A DNA stretch of 64,000 nt from Kwoniella bestiolae CBS 10118 (GCF_000512585.2 NC_089245.1:1550001-1614000), one strand, 5' to 3'; counted from the first letter of the stretch, positions 12,142 through 23,970 are shown. Translations and numbers: made by a program. Notes: generated by a model not told the origin, from the sequence alone.

Positions 12142-12695
12142 CGATTGATCTGACATGTATTATAATACTGCAATACGATCGGAAGAGGTTAGCACGAATC
12201 AATATGAATGCCTGCACATGCATGTACAGTACAACTGACACCATGACACTATATGCACTGATCATCATCTTCCCGATCTGTGGTAATTGCTACTTTATCA
12301 CGTAAAACGAGTAATGTTCTCAACCGGATCAGGCACACTGACCAACATCGCGTTCGATTCGATCAGAACTGTGTTGATCGATCGGATCGGATCAGATGTA
12401 AATGATGAGAGAGACTTGACTGATACAACATGGCTGGCTTATGACATCGTTGGAATCCTATTGCATATCACAATGAAAGCTCCCTCGATGCTGGCATCTT
12501 GGGACGATAAACAAAAGAAACTTGCGTCATATGTCTTTCAGATCCATTGCGTCATCAGTGGAGAGGATCCACGGTATATAAAGAAGGGGAAATGAGAACT
12601 TGAAATGTCCCTTCTCTTTTAACAACAATCGCAAACATAACATAACCTGAACACAACACAATAATCCACACCACCAAACAAACAAATCATCCATC
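12142..12695. promoter_or_regulatory. Intergenic region with promoter of the 87-aa gene
   Basis: Contains the 3' end of RIO1 and the promoter of the small acidic gene. A well-formed TATA box lies at 12575-12583. An open frame of 102 codons at 12287-12595 is not supported by any domain and overlaps the TATA box, so I do not call it a gene. Confidence 0.5.
12575..12583 (+). promoter_or_regulatory. TATA box of the 87-aa gene
   Basis: TATATAAAG, 113 bases before the start codon at 12696, followed by a leader rich in A and C with CAACAA and CAAACAAACAAATC-like repeats. Such a strong TATA element suggests a highly expressed or inducible gene; this is inference. Confidence 0.6.
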
Positions 12696-13019
12696 ATGTC
12701 ATCTGACGAAGCCTTCGTATCTGCTGCCGACGCCAATGCCCCAGAGACCAATCAAAACGTTGCCCTCGAGGATAGACGAGTTGAGGAAAGTGAGGCCACT
12801 GGAAAGATTTCCAAAGGTATGTTACGCCCTCAACACGTCTCTGTACATCTTGGATATTAATCGTACACTTTTACAGATGAAGTAGAAGGTCTCAAAGATA
12901 CCATCGGTGGTGGACAAGTCCTCGACGACTCGGAAGGTTACACTCGATCATCCAACAAGGATGTATCCGCTCTCAAACAAGAAGACGAAGTAGACGCTGC
13001 CGTTGCTGACTTGGAGTAA
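12696..13019 (+). CDS. Small acidic protein, 87 aa, unknown
   Basis: Two exons, 12696-12816 and 12877-13019, joined by a 60-nt intron with GTATGT donor; together 88 codons including the stop. The product is hydrophilic and rich in Asp, Glu, Ala and Ser, without Cys or Trp and without a signal peptide or membrane segment, so it is probably intrinsically disordered. I do not recognise a family. The TATA box and A-rich leader suggest strong or stress-inducible expression. The gene ends 164 bp from the stop of the convergent PPR gene. Confidence 0.75.
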
Positions 13020-13182
13020 ACTTGTATCCTTGTACCAACATGCATTTGTATCGAAAGCTATCAAACTCATTTTCGAAACATCCTTGTCTCCTCTATCAGT
13101 GCCGATCACGTTGCACTCGCACATGATAAAATGCATAAGTGGATGATCAGGTATGTATACCTCTTCTCCCTCCCTACCACAC

Positions 13183-14865
13183 CTATTCTTTCTTGTTCGA
13201 CCGCTGTCTAGCCTCACTGCCTCCGGCCCTTTCCCGGGACCTCTGCCTTCCGTGCGCTGCTCGATCCCGAGGTTTTCCACCTGAATTGATGAACTCATGC
13301 AGTTCATTGTCCAAACGGTATCCGATAGATTTCATTTCATCGACCACCAGTCGCCAGCGCGAGTCATTGAGAGGAACGCATTTACGCACAAGCGAGTTGT
13401 AAACCGCATACGAAGGTTTAAATCCATCGCCTTTAGCTTTTTCGAGGTAATAGAAGGCATCCTCGTAGGTTGGCTGCGTGAGGCAAAGATTGATCATGTG
13501 TTCGTACGTCGTGGCATTGGGAGGTATGGACTGGGTGGTCATTTCATTAAGAATGGTGTCGCCGAGAGGTCGGTGTTGTGCGGCGACACAACAGGCCAAT
13601 ACCAGATTATAGGTATCGACGTTGGGTGTAAGACCTAGATCCACAGCGGCCGCCTGAGTCGCTCGTGCACGCTGGAGATCTCCCAGTCGGGCCGAAGCAT
13701 CGATGAGTGCGTTGAGCGCTGTGATGTCGATCGGTTGACCTGCCTTGTACAAATCTTCAAGGGCATAGAATGCTTGATCGACCACTTCAGCGTTGGACAA
13801 GACAGAGACTATGGGTTGCACAGTTGCCATGGTCGGGGTGATTCCAGCATCGCGGATCGAAACGAGGACGTGGAAGGCGTTGGGCACTTCTCCTGCATTG
13901 CAGAACGCTTCGAGCAAGGGAGCGAGATGCTGTTCTTGAGGAGGAACGGGTAGCGATTCGAGGATGGAGGAAGCAAAATCAGGTCTGCCCCATCGTCCTG
14001 CCGCATTGAGCATCGACAGGATCAGACCCTCATCAGGCGTGTAGCTGGATTTGACTCTGTACCAGGCTGTTTCTACACCAGCAAGCTACGGATATCAGCG
14101 ATAGTCCTTGTCACTTGGACTCACATAATGAGCATCCGCACTAGCTATGAGTATATTAACCCATGCGCTTTGATCTAGTCTGGCTCCTACAGCCGAGTCA
14201 TTCTCGACCTTCTCAGCTATTTGCATCGCCAAACGAGGACTGCCCCACTCGCAAGCTAATCGGATTGCGGTCTTGACAGTCTGAAGCGAAGGTGTGATTC
14301 GTTTGACAAACATCTCATTGAGAACGTAGATCAGGTGCTCGAGGTTACCGCTGGAAGCCGCTGCTCGTGCGAGACCATTATAGCTGCCCGCAAGCTTGGA
14401 ATCGGTGTACAAGAGGAATGATTGAAGCAGGTGAGGGTATGCCGACGAAAACTGAATGATCAGCACGCGTCAGCGGGAAGATTCACTCACCCTTAGAAAG
14501 GCCTCCATTCCCTCTGATCCCAGATCAACATTCCCAGCTTTAGCGTCGTCCCATGCTGCTTGAGCTACCTGCCATCCTATGTCCCCTGCTTCTTCAGCTT
14601 CCACACTTCGACTCAAAGAGAAATCTCCCGCTGCTCTGAGTATAGCAACATAGGCTTCTGGCCGAGGACGTCTTGATTCTGATTTTAGCCTAGCCAGACG
14701 TTCGAGGAGTACCGAAAGACTTTCCTGCTCTGGAGCTTGACGACCTAATTTAGGGAGTGGTGTTCGTTTCGTGGGAAGAGGTTTACCGACTGAACGAGGT
14801 GAAGATGCTGTGTTCAATTCTCTTTTGAAGACCAAAGAGCGACACGACCTGCAGAGGTTGGACAT
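13183..14865 (-). CDS. Mitochondrial-type pentatricopeptide repeat protein
   Basis: 534-aa helical-repeat protein. Exons (minus): 14865-14491, 14451-14125, 14085-13183; for the second intron the acceptor at 14086-14087 is the one that keeps the frame. The N-terminus is basic and Ser-rich with few acids, compatible with a mitochondrial presequence. Degenerate 35-residue repeats run from about residue 120 to 490, with typical PPR elements such as TPNVDTYNLVLACC, PPNATTYEHMINLC and KPSYAVYNSLVRKC. The tail is Arg/Lys-rich and disordered. Fungal PPR proteins bind mitochondrial RNA for processing, stability or translation; the target cannot be told from the sequence. Confidence 0.88.
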
Positions 14866-15006
14866 TGCAGGGATGTTGCGACGAGATTGAGCAGAACAAA
14901 GACGAGTAGCAAGTGATATAAGATGATGTCCTCGTCTTCAACTTTAGCAAGTAGCACAGTAAGGTGAGAGTGATTTCGACTTTTTACCAACCCAAGGGCT
15001 TTGTTC

Positions 15007-15012
15007 CACGTG
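15007..15012. promoter_or_regulatory. E-box CACGTG
   Basis: CACGTG hexamer 142 bases upstream of the PPR gene start and about 300 bases upstream of the ORMDL start. Candidate bHLH factor site; inferred only. Confidence 0.4.
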
Positions 15013-15151
15013 GCTCCCACACTCTCTGGTCTACAGCTTCTCATGACGTGGCAATGATGTTTCCATGTCATCACCAGTCATTTGACTACGAGATGGGTGG
15101 GATGGTACGATAGACAGATAGATGGGTTTATGCAGTGATAAGGATGATTCC

Positions 15152-15168
15152 GTGTGTGTGTGTGTGTG
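15152..15168. repeat. (GT)n microsatellite
   Basis: About eight uninterrupted GT units within the PPR/ORMDL intergenic space. Confidence 0.9.
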
Positions 15169-15312
15169 GGGTGTTTATGTTGCTATTGAGATGCAGTGTT
15201 ATCTGACCATCTATCTCATATCCATTCAAACATATATATATATACATCATCATCATCATCCCTATCCCTCCCTATCCCTTCAAGCTCATATCGTGCCAGT
15301 GCTCCTTCCATC

Positions 15313-16339
15313 ATGGCACCTCCATCAGTCACTCTCACAGCTCCTCCCCATTCTCCCTCGCGTTCCAGATCAGTCTCACAACCTATTCCTGAAGACGCAG
15401 CACTGGATCATCTCGACACGCTTTCTCCGCTCAAACCTTCTCGTTCCACCGTCTTCCGCTCATCCTCGTCGAATAACGTGCAAAGGGGTCATAATGTCTC
15501 CGGTAACTCAAGCCATAATCATTCAAACAGTCCAAGCTTTCGTAAGCCTCAAGGTCGTGCAAGAAGTAGCAGTCTCGTCACGGTGACCGAGGTTGGTGGC
15601 GATGACCCTGACAACGTCGTGGACAGGTTGGGTGTCGGAAACAATGAGAATGCTGAATGGGTCAACGCTCCAGGTATGTACAAATAAATGAAGGATCTTT
15701 AGCTGATGACATCAGGTGCTTGGGTCATGCATCCCCTACTTATATTGCTGGCCAAGATGTTGATCGACGCCATTCCCGGGATGACACAAGATGTCAGTTG
15801 GACTATCGTCAATCTCGGCTATATGTCGGTGAGTGTCACTTTGTATTGCTCGTCGGTCCCATCGAGCTAATAACATGTCATGACCTCTTTAGGTGTCCTT
15901 CCTCATGTTCCACCATGCCACCGGTGTTCCATTCGAATCAATGATGACTTCTGCGGGTGCATACGATGATCTGACGCTTTGGGAACAAATTGACTCGGGA
16001 GCGCAGTATACTCCCGCGAAGAAGTTTTTGACCAGTGTCCCTATCGGATTGTAAGTCAGTAGCTACAACGAATCAGGCTGACGTGTCAGATTTTTGATAT
16101 CAACACATTACACGAAATACGATTATACCCTTTTCGCCCTCAATTTCGCTGCTCTGGTATTTGTGCTGTTCCCGAAACTTCCAGTTGTAAGTCTCGGTCT
16201 GCATGAGTAACGCTGATCGCTATAGCTTCATCGTCTCCGGTTCCATTTCGCTGTTCCCGACACCGACTCTGCTCCTACGCCACTCACCTCTCGACCGCCC
16301 TCTCCTTTCATGGACAAACCGGCCAAACTGTCGTCATAA
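15313..16339 (+). CDS. ORM1: ORMDL-family sphingolipid homeostasis protein
   Basis: 280-aa ER membrane protein of the Orm/ORMDL family, the negative regulator of serine palmitoyltransferase. Exons: 15313-15673, 15716-15828, 15893-16050, 16090-16186, 16226-16339. The conserved core starts at NENAEWVNAPG (about residues 111-121). It continues through IPGMTQDVSWTIVNLGYMSV, the GAYDDLTLWEQID block and LTSVPIGLFLISTHYT, giving the usual hydrophobic hairpins. The ~110-residue N-terminal extension is Ser-rich and disordered, as in yeast Orm1/Orm2 and unlike human ORMDLs. It holds two RxRxxS sites ending at S22 and S87, the consensus of Ypk1/SGK kinases that relieve Orm inhibition in yeast. A ~40-residue hydrophilic C-terminal tail follows the last helix. 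Confidence 0.95.
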
Positions 16340-17886
16340 TTTGTAGATGAAGAGATATGTCAGCTTTACATGTTCATTTGACAGTATCGGATCTACGCGG
16401 ACACAGTCATTGACAGAATACGGAGTATGCTGAAGATGCTGACCACCCAAGACCCGCTCGGCATCTGTTTATGTCTTCATTTTATCACTCTCTAATCAAC
16501 ATAATCTACGTTTCAATCTTTGGCTTCCTCGGTCATATGGCAGCGTCTCATAGACTTCGGAACCAGTCACCTCATCACTTGATGACGCAGGCAATTCGTT
16601 GCGTGCAACCTGTTTCACGGGATGTACGCGTTAGACTTGGTTCTCACGGCGCGAAATAAGGATTTTGCGTTGCTTCTTTGTGCGTTTGATTGGACTCAGA
16701 GGCAGGTTGTCTGTCCTTCTGACGTTGGCACAATTCAGCTGGTAGTATATCATGCGAGCCCGTGTGTGTTTGCGAATGTCCTTCGAGCATTTCTTCAGAC
16801 GGTCCGACTCGCCATGTATAGAAGAAGGGTGGAATCACCCGTACTCTCTGTCGTTTTGAGGGCTGACATCCGATAGCCAAGGTAAAGCGAGTCAGCTGAC
16901 TGGGTGCTCAACAGAATTGGCTGGAATTCATAGGATCAATCAGGGGATCGCTACGTATTTATGTAATGGTGATGGAGGAATTAAGGCGGTCCAAAGCGTG
17001 TCCTTCGGATGCTTATACTGATCCTCCAGATCTCCCAACCTCCTTCCTTGCTCAGGTAGGGTCATATCTCCTCTCACATGTCATTGCACTCACTTTCCAT
17101 GCAAGTCGAGACTCTCTTTCCATCCTGAACGGAGAATAGAGAATATCGACAAAGGGACGCTACAAGTGCAGTAGTGCAAAAGTGTCTAGTCAGGCCCACA
17201 GACCATACGCAAACACATTCATTTCATTTATGCCTAGACCACGAGTATAGATAGTCCTTGTGGTACTTGCGGTCTCAGCCTACCAACGGCATGACTAGAG
17301 GAAGGGTATGGGTGGTAAGAGCTGTCAGAGTATGGCGAGGAATGAGATCTGACAGTGACTGGAAGGTTGGAAAGAGAGGGGAATCCCGCCCGTTATGACG
17401 TCTTCTTTTTCAGTCTGCTGCTTGCGATTTTCCATTGCATTTCATTCACTCACTCTGTATCCGTAGATCTATCTCTGTGACCCTTGACCACTCACTCTGC
17501 GCATTACCAGATAACATATTTATAACCTTGCTCTCATTCGATTTTCAACCTTTTCATTGAATGAGAGGAGGATGTAATGCATGGATCAGCTTGAGATTGT
17601 ATCATCCATGTCTGTTACATATATACATTCCGAGGGTTGAGTTGGCCATTGTGTTCAGAGAGAGTCAACCCAACGTCCACTCGGACAAGTTTACTCCGAC
17701 TCACAGAATAATAGTACAACGTCGATTTTTCCCTTTTCTCTCTCTCCCTCTCCCTCTCTCTTACACCTCACAGTAGCAAACCCCCCCTTTTTCGATCCAA
17801 CTTTGACATCCGCTTTTCATCATCATCATCTTCATCTTCTTCTATACGTCTGCTAGTCACGACAATCGCTCAGAGGTCTGTTTAGC
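16340..17886. other. Long intergenic region upstream of the YTH gene
   Basis: About 1.5 kb without a recognisable gene. Short open frames exist but have no domain or intron support. The last ~170 bases are a strongly pyrimidine-rich tract (17725-17767 and the CATCATCATCTTCATCTTC region), typical of promoters and leaders of expressed fungal genes. If transcription starts upstream of 17561 the leader would contain upstream ATGs, for example at 17561. Confidence 0.45.
17725..17767 (+). promoter_or_regulatory. Pyrimidine-rich tract before the YTH gene
   Basis: Almost pure C/T stretch about 120-160 bases before the start codon at 17887. CT-rich blocks often lie near transcription starts of fungal genes; assignment is by position only. 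Confidence 0.4.
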
Positions 17887-20357
17887 ATGAAACCGTACAA
17901 TACGGATCGACCTCCACCGAATTACCCTCCTTATCAAGCTACTCGTAGAAGGGAGTCTGACGGTGACATGATGTTGGGTGGTCATTATCCTGCAGGAGGG
18001 ATGCACCGTGAGTCCCTCTTGTTTCGTTTTACATTCAGTGATCATAGAGCAAGCTGCAGCTGTCGAACTAATCCTCTGCTTTCTTGAATGTTCCACTTCC
18101 ATAGATCCCATGCCGCCGCAAGATAATCAGGATACAGATCTACAGAATCAGATGCAGAACCTTCAAGTTGGCCCTACTCAACCTCCTTATCATTCTTATC
18201 AACCTGGTCCCGAAGAACAACCCTATCAGCCTTATAATGAGCCCTTTTACCCTCCTCCACAGCCCTTCCAATATCCTGCGTATTCTTACTCGCCATACCC
18301 AGAAGCGATTCCAAGCCATGCACCTTCACCCATCAATTCCACACAACCATATGGAATCTGGACCAGCCCTCCCATGAGCCCCGCCATGTCTTCCACACCC
18401 TTCCGACCACCACCTCCTCCTCTTCCTCCCCTTCATCCTAGGCATGGCTCTGCGGGAGAGTATCAGGGTTACTACCGCGCTTCTTACAGTGGTCCAACTT
18501 CTACTTGGACCAGTCCATCCATGCCTTCCACTTATGGCTTCTACTCCCCTTACCAACAACAACTACCGACTATGGAGACGATTCGACCTCCACAGTCGAG
18601 CGAGTGGTCCCAGTCTTCCCCGATTCGCAGGACTGCTCGTCAATCATGGAGTGGTCCTTCCAGAAATCCCAAAGATGTCGCCTTGCAAGAAAAGGAGAAA
18701 GAGCGAAAGGCTTATCATCCTCAGGCCCCAGCTCGTAGATCTGACTGGGTGATGTGGGTCGGCAACGTGTGAGTGTATGAACTTTGAATCGCATTAGTGC
18801 TGACATTTACAGTCCTTCCAACACGTCTCATGAGGAATTATGGAGATATTTCAATAACACAATACCGACCATCAACGATCCAGATACCGATTCCGAGCCA
18901 TGGCGAGGCCCATCATCCATCTTCCTAATCTCTCGCTCCTCCTGTGCTTTCGTCAACCTCTCTTCCCAATCTGACCTGGATCGCGCTGTCGCATTTTTCA
19001 ACGGTAAATCCTTACGACCATGGGATGGCCGATGTCCTAGGATGCTATGTCGAGTAAGACGGAAGGATGATGATCTGAGATCAGGGGTGGGAGCTCAAAG
19101 AGGCACTGGCCTGCATCGAGCTTGGGTGAAGGACCAAGAGAGCAAACTACCTCGACAAGCTAGCTCAGCTTCTGTGAGCTCTGCCAATTCTGTTCCTCCT
19201 AGTCCAGCCGCATTGGAACATCCTCCCGAAGGTGAAGGTCGCCGTCGAGAATCCATCATAAAGGAGGGAAATGCTCTCAAGAAGCACCAGTCCAGTGGAA
19301 GTTTCGCCAGTACCAACTCGAGCTTCCTGGCGCGACATTTCCCCAGACGGGTTTTCATATTGAAAAGTCTAACAACGGTGAGTCCTCTATCGTGTGATTT
19401 ATATACCAATATGCTCACGGAGAAATAGGCTGAATTGGAAGAATCTGTTCAAACTGGTACTTGGAAAACCCAACGTCACAATGAGCCGATCTTAGGTGAG
19501 TGGATAAGATGGACAGGATTATGGCTGACTTGTGTAGACCAAGCATTCCGAACATCGCAAGAAGTGTTCCTGATCTTTGGTGCAAATCGATCTGGTGAAT
19601 TTTTCGGATTTGCTAAGATGATCGAACCGATTGACAAGGAAAGAGCAAAGAAAACTCAAACGACTGGCGCTTCGATCGGGCGGAAGCCAACGATCAACCT
19701 TGATGGAGAAACACGCCCTCCCTTCTTCCTGACACCATCCCAAAGTCACATTGCCAGCTCATCTCCTGGAGAGATCACGCCCAACGAAGAAGCCAAATTA
19801 GAACACGCTGCCGGTTGGCGTCGTACCGATCCATCTGACGTACGCAACAGGTCCAATCCTAATAACAAGTCGATCCAGTCAGCTCCGGAGTACAGGGCTC
19901 AAACACTCGATCCTAAAGCTCTGCAACACGATTATTTCCCCCCTGTACCTATAAACGACGAGGAAGAAGCGGATCATCAGGAGCACCTCGGTGGATCAAA
20001 TCGTCAACCCACGGAAGATGATGAAGGTATTCTCAGGAAGGATACAGTTCTGACTCCCGATGAAAAGGCGGAGCGAGAAGAAGAAGAGGCTCATGACGAG
20101 TTTGTGGAAGAAAGTCGAGGCCACGTCTTCCGCATTGAATGGGTCAAAGTCGGACCTATCCCTTTCAACAAGACTCGTCATTTGAGAAATCCTTGGAATT
20201 CGGATCGTGAAGTGAAAGTATCGAGGGATGGTACGGAGGTTGAACCTAGTGAGTGCTTATCGCCTGACGCTGAGACTGGTATTGCTACACAATGCTGACA
20301 TCCCCTTTAGCTATCGGGTCCACGCTCATGGCTGAATGGGACAAATTGCAATCCTAA
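17887..20357 (+). CDS. RRM and YTH domain RNA-binding protein
   Basis: 724-aa putative m6A reader. Exons: 17887-18007, 18105-18768, 18813-19377, 19429-19495, 19538-20248, 20311-20357. Residues 1-245 are a Pro/Tyr/Gln-rich disordered region. An RRM-like fold follows at about 255-345 (WVMWVGNVP, then CAFVNLSS). A Ser-rich linker leads to a YTH domain starting near residue 441 (RVFILKSLTT). YTH elements GTW (W462), EVFLIFGANRSGEFFGFAKM (about 481-500), FRIEWVKVGPIPF (about 670-682) and LRNPWNSDREVKVSRDG are clear and nearest to the YTHDC1 type. Between residues ~505 and ~666 sits an acidic, low-complexity insertion at the place of the second cage tryptophan. Whether it binds m6A is therefore uncertain. 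Confidence 0.9.
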
Positions 20358-20773
20358 AAACCCCTCTCCTCGGCTCTCCTGTTTCATATATCCTTGCATC
20401 AGATACCCCTGCAACCCGTACACGTATTAGTTGTCTGTTTATTAGCATATCATTTCTATCATCTTGGATCCTTGGGAATAAATCTTTGTTGAATCAAATA
20501 CACGCATGCATCGGAGGTATACACTTGTACTGTGGAATGGATCCTCCTATCGCATAATTTCGTAATGTTAGACAAAACAATATGCTTTTTTCACTAATTA
20601 AACACGTTACAGCGATGATCTTTGCCGAAGACAGCACATTTTACACGACGTAAATAGCACTCGGTCGACGATAAAGCGTCGTATTCGAGCTATGTGCTGA
20701 AAGGTCCTATATTCCGGATTCAATGCATGAATGATATAAAGTCGTCACAACTAGAAATCCAACATGAGCTAGA
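20358..20773. other. Convergent 3' region of YTH gene and NHA1
   Basis: Space between two convergent stops. It holds a nested inverted repeat (20632-20699, listed separately) and AT-rich sequence with possible polyadenylation signals (for example AATAAA within GGGAATAAATC near 20475). No gene seen. Confidence 0.5.
20632..20699. repeat. Nested inverted repeat between convergent genes
   Basis: Outer arms CAGCACAT (20632-20639) and ATGTGCTG (20692-20699) enclose inner arms ACGACG (20645-20650) and CGTCGT (20677-20682). RNA from either strand could fold into a two-tier hairpin. Function unknown. Confidence 0.5.
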
Positions 20774-23700
20774 CTACCGCTTCTTCTCCGGTTCGACAAA
20801 CGAAACACTAGGACCTTCGACGCCTCGACCAGACCCAGTTGACTGTATGGACGCAGATCTGAACATCGAGAGATTAGGGTTCTTCTTGAATCCAGGAGCG
20901 TTTGCCCCGTAATTATTGATCGTCGGTGCGGATTCGGAGGAAGGTTCGACGTCGGGTGCGAATCGAATGGCGGGACTTCGAGAAGCTGACATGGTTTTGG
21001 TCAATGGAATGCCAAAACTGCCACTTCTTGATCCGTCATTCTCCATTTGGTCAGGTGTATTGACAATCGGTACCGGTCTGGATATATCTGATTTGGAGGG
21101 AGGGACAAGTAAAGTAGGGTTGGGTGGTGCAAGACCTTCCTCGGCTTTCGATGAGTCGTTCTCGCCTTCATTCGATTTCCTACCGAAAAGTCTAGCTGTG
21201 ATTGATTTCTTCCCACTCTTGGTTCCACTCCCACTTCCTTTATGCACGTTGATCGCTGGAATCTTGTTATATGATTGATAGTTGGCAGAAGACGGAGCCT
21301 CCTCGGTATCAGATATGGCTTCCTCGTTCTCGCCATCTGTGGCCTGGACATTACCTCGACCACTTTGCACCGATGCCGAAGGTTCTAAGGGATGATCACT
21401 TTCCACTATACTGGGCGTGCTGGCACCTCCTCTCATCAATCCTAATCCAAGCCGATCGACCGCTTCTTTGCCCTCGTCTCGGACATGGGATGTGGCGTGT
21501 TCAAGTGATTTTGGCAGCATGTGAAGCATTTTATCCAATTCTTTGTGCTTGAGTCGATGCGGATGGACGAAACTCTCTTGCTCGCTGGGTTTGTCGTCAC
21601 TGAAATGATTACGGATAACCTCGACCTCGACCTATATTTACATGTCAGCCCCGAGTGGATCTGATGTATGAAAAATAGAATCGCACCTCTTCGCTACCCT
21701 TTTTCTTCCTTTCGATGATGAGATGGTGTCCTTCACGATACTCAGCCAAAGGCGGAGTTCTCTCACCCTCTTTGTCGTGAATCTCCCTATCTCCCCGTGC
21801 TTCTTCGTCTTCCTGCTCATCATCTGTACCTTCCACATGACATCCTCTACTGTCTACAGAACTTCTTCTACTCGTACGTGATCGTCGAGACCGACGACTA
21901 GTCCTAGACCTGCCACTATCGGTGGAGCGTCTTCGACCTAATTCCTCGCCTTCCATTCGCTCTGGTTCTTGTGTGAGCCCGTTCTGCTCCTTCATCTCAA
22001 TTTCTTCTCTTGGTGGCATAGTTCGTGAGCTTGAGCTACCGCCACTATCTTGCGATCCGAGCTTCTCTCCGTTATATCCGTCATGAAGCGTATCTCTCCT
22101 CTTGACGCCTATGTCACCCTCCTCAGGGTCATCGTCACGATTGATGGTGATCTGTTGACCTGGTGTGATACGTCGAGCATGAGTTGTCCACGCGGGCTCG
22201 TCTCCCCGTTGATCCATTGATAGACCCCGAGATCGGGTGTAGGTGATCGAGTGTACTCGTCGACCGAGCGAGAAGAAAGGAATGGACAGACCGTCTATCC
22301 AGGTCATCAGCAGATGAGATATTGCATGGTACAAATAACTCACGAGTAACGATTGATGAAAGCACTAAGAACGCTGTGATGGGACCGATTACTTCTCGCA
22401 CACGTTCCACCTGAGCAGTATCTTTGTCTACATGACCCTCGGGTATGCTGGTTCTGGCCAAGGTGGAGATGAAAATGGCTCCGACTCCCATAGGTCCTGT
22501 AAATAGGTCAGTAAAGCGACGCTTGAATCTGGCAATTCGACTCACCAAACCATCCAGTGAAGATGGCTTCCCGGAATGTCTTGATATCCGGTATAAACTT
22601 GTAGAGACCAATAATGACTGGTAACCGACGAACGAGGAGGATGAGAATGGCCAGCGCCACAAGTCTCCATACTCGAAGCTAAACTTGTGAATCAGCGATT
22701 GTGGCTTTGCGGAGAAAGGGCATATTACTTACGTCCGGTGTGTTCCATTCTCCAAATGGGATGATGGCCCCGATATAGATGAAGGCAGCACAATTGAAAA
22801 GCAGATCGATAACGTTCGAGAACACGGCGTCATCGGTAGCTTTGTTAAAGTAACCGCTGTGATGGAAATGTCAACAAGAAGAACGGGGTGATGAACCAAC
22901 TTGAGAGAACAACTCACTCCCAGGCAAAAGCACATCCACATGCGAAGGCACACAGGAGATCATCACTCCCCAAGAGGGCAGTCGCACCTGCAAAGAGTGA
23001 AAGCGAGTTAGCGCTGATCCAGGCTAATAGCATAACGCTCCCTCAAAGACGAAATAGGCTTACCCATTGACAAGACAGCCAAACTGACATATTGAGCGAC
23101 GTAAGACTGTCTATCAATCAGTCGCTTTCGTTCTGCAAACTTCATGAATTTTCGAGCGGAAAATCCAAGAAGGACACCAATCGTCACACCGAGGACGATT
23201 TCGTACAACCTAAATTTTTGAAATTTGGGTAAGCGAAGGTTCTACTTCAAGCGCATCTACACTCACCAGGTCATGTAGAACCATTCTCCGACAGCATGTC
23301 CAGGACTTCTGTCGAGCATCAAATACAACGCAATGTATAAGAAAGGGAAAGCAGCTCCATCGTTACTTCCAGATTCGGCTGAGAGCAGATGCCGAATGTG
23401 GGTGGGAACGTGTTTGTCGGCGAATTTTCCACCAACAACCGCTTGAGCCAAGATAGGATCTGTCGGTGTCACTCCTGCTGCTATGACTAGAGCACCGAGG
23501 AAATGAAGTCCCGGGATCAGTCCCCACATGAGCAGTGCTGAGACCATCCACCCCCAGATCATACATGGTCCTAAGAGGAAGAATAGGGATCTCCAATGCC
23601 TTTTCATGTAAGCCTACGAGGTATGAAATGCAGCACAATGAGCGAGATGTGCCATTCAAGATAAAAGGGGAAAACTCACCTTTGGCAATTCAACTCCTAC

Positions 23701-23970
23701 TGCGAAAACCGAGATAGCAATGATCACTCTGGTTACTTCCAACGTGATCTCATCCGTTACCTCATCATTATGACCTGCCCATCCTGCGGGGTCAAACAGT
23801 TTGAGACAGTGTGGTCCAATGATGATACCCAAGACGGTGGCGATGGGTGCTTCACCGATGTACAATTTTTCTTTCAAGAACAAAGACAACATACCAAACA
23901 CCACGACGAAACCTCCTAGGAAGGTATACGCCAAGTGGGCGGGAGTGACTTCAAAGGGATGGAAGCCCAT
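20774..23970 (-). CDS. NHA1: Nha1-type Na+(K+)/H+ antiporter
   Basis: 909-aa plasma-membrane CPA1-type antiporter that exports Na+ or K+ in exchange for protons. Exons (minus): 23970-23680, 23613-23267, 23209-23064, 22987-22918, 22856-22733, 22678-22546, 22496-22344, 22294-21687, 21631-20774. Residues ~1-430 form the multi-helix transporter core. Motifs typical of fungal Nha1 are present: VTPTDPILAQAV with the essential Thr-Asp-Pro (148-150) and SAESGSNDGAAFPF with Asn-Asp (181-182). The last ~470 residues are a hydrophilic, Ser/Arg/Glu-rich cytoplasmic tail, as in yeast Nha1, where the tail regulates activity. The start is immediately before the short family-typical N-terminus (HLAYTFLGGF). 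Confidence 0.95.

Larger units (their letters stand above)
14866..15312. promoter_or_regulatory. Shared promoter region of PPR and ORMDL genes
   Basis: Divergent intergenic region of 447 bp with an E-box at 15007-15012 and CATGACGTGGCA near 15041. A GT dinucleotide run lies at 15152-15168 and a TATATATATA stretch near 15233-15243, about 70-80 bases before the ORMDL start, followed by CATCATCATC and C/T-rich sequence. Confidence 0.5.

Noticed and set aside
12287..12595. 102-codon open frame between RIO1 and the small acidic gene
   Set aside because: It runs over the TATA box of the next gene and shows no recognisable feature.
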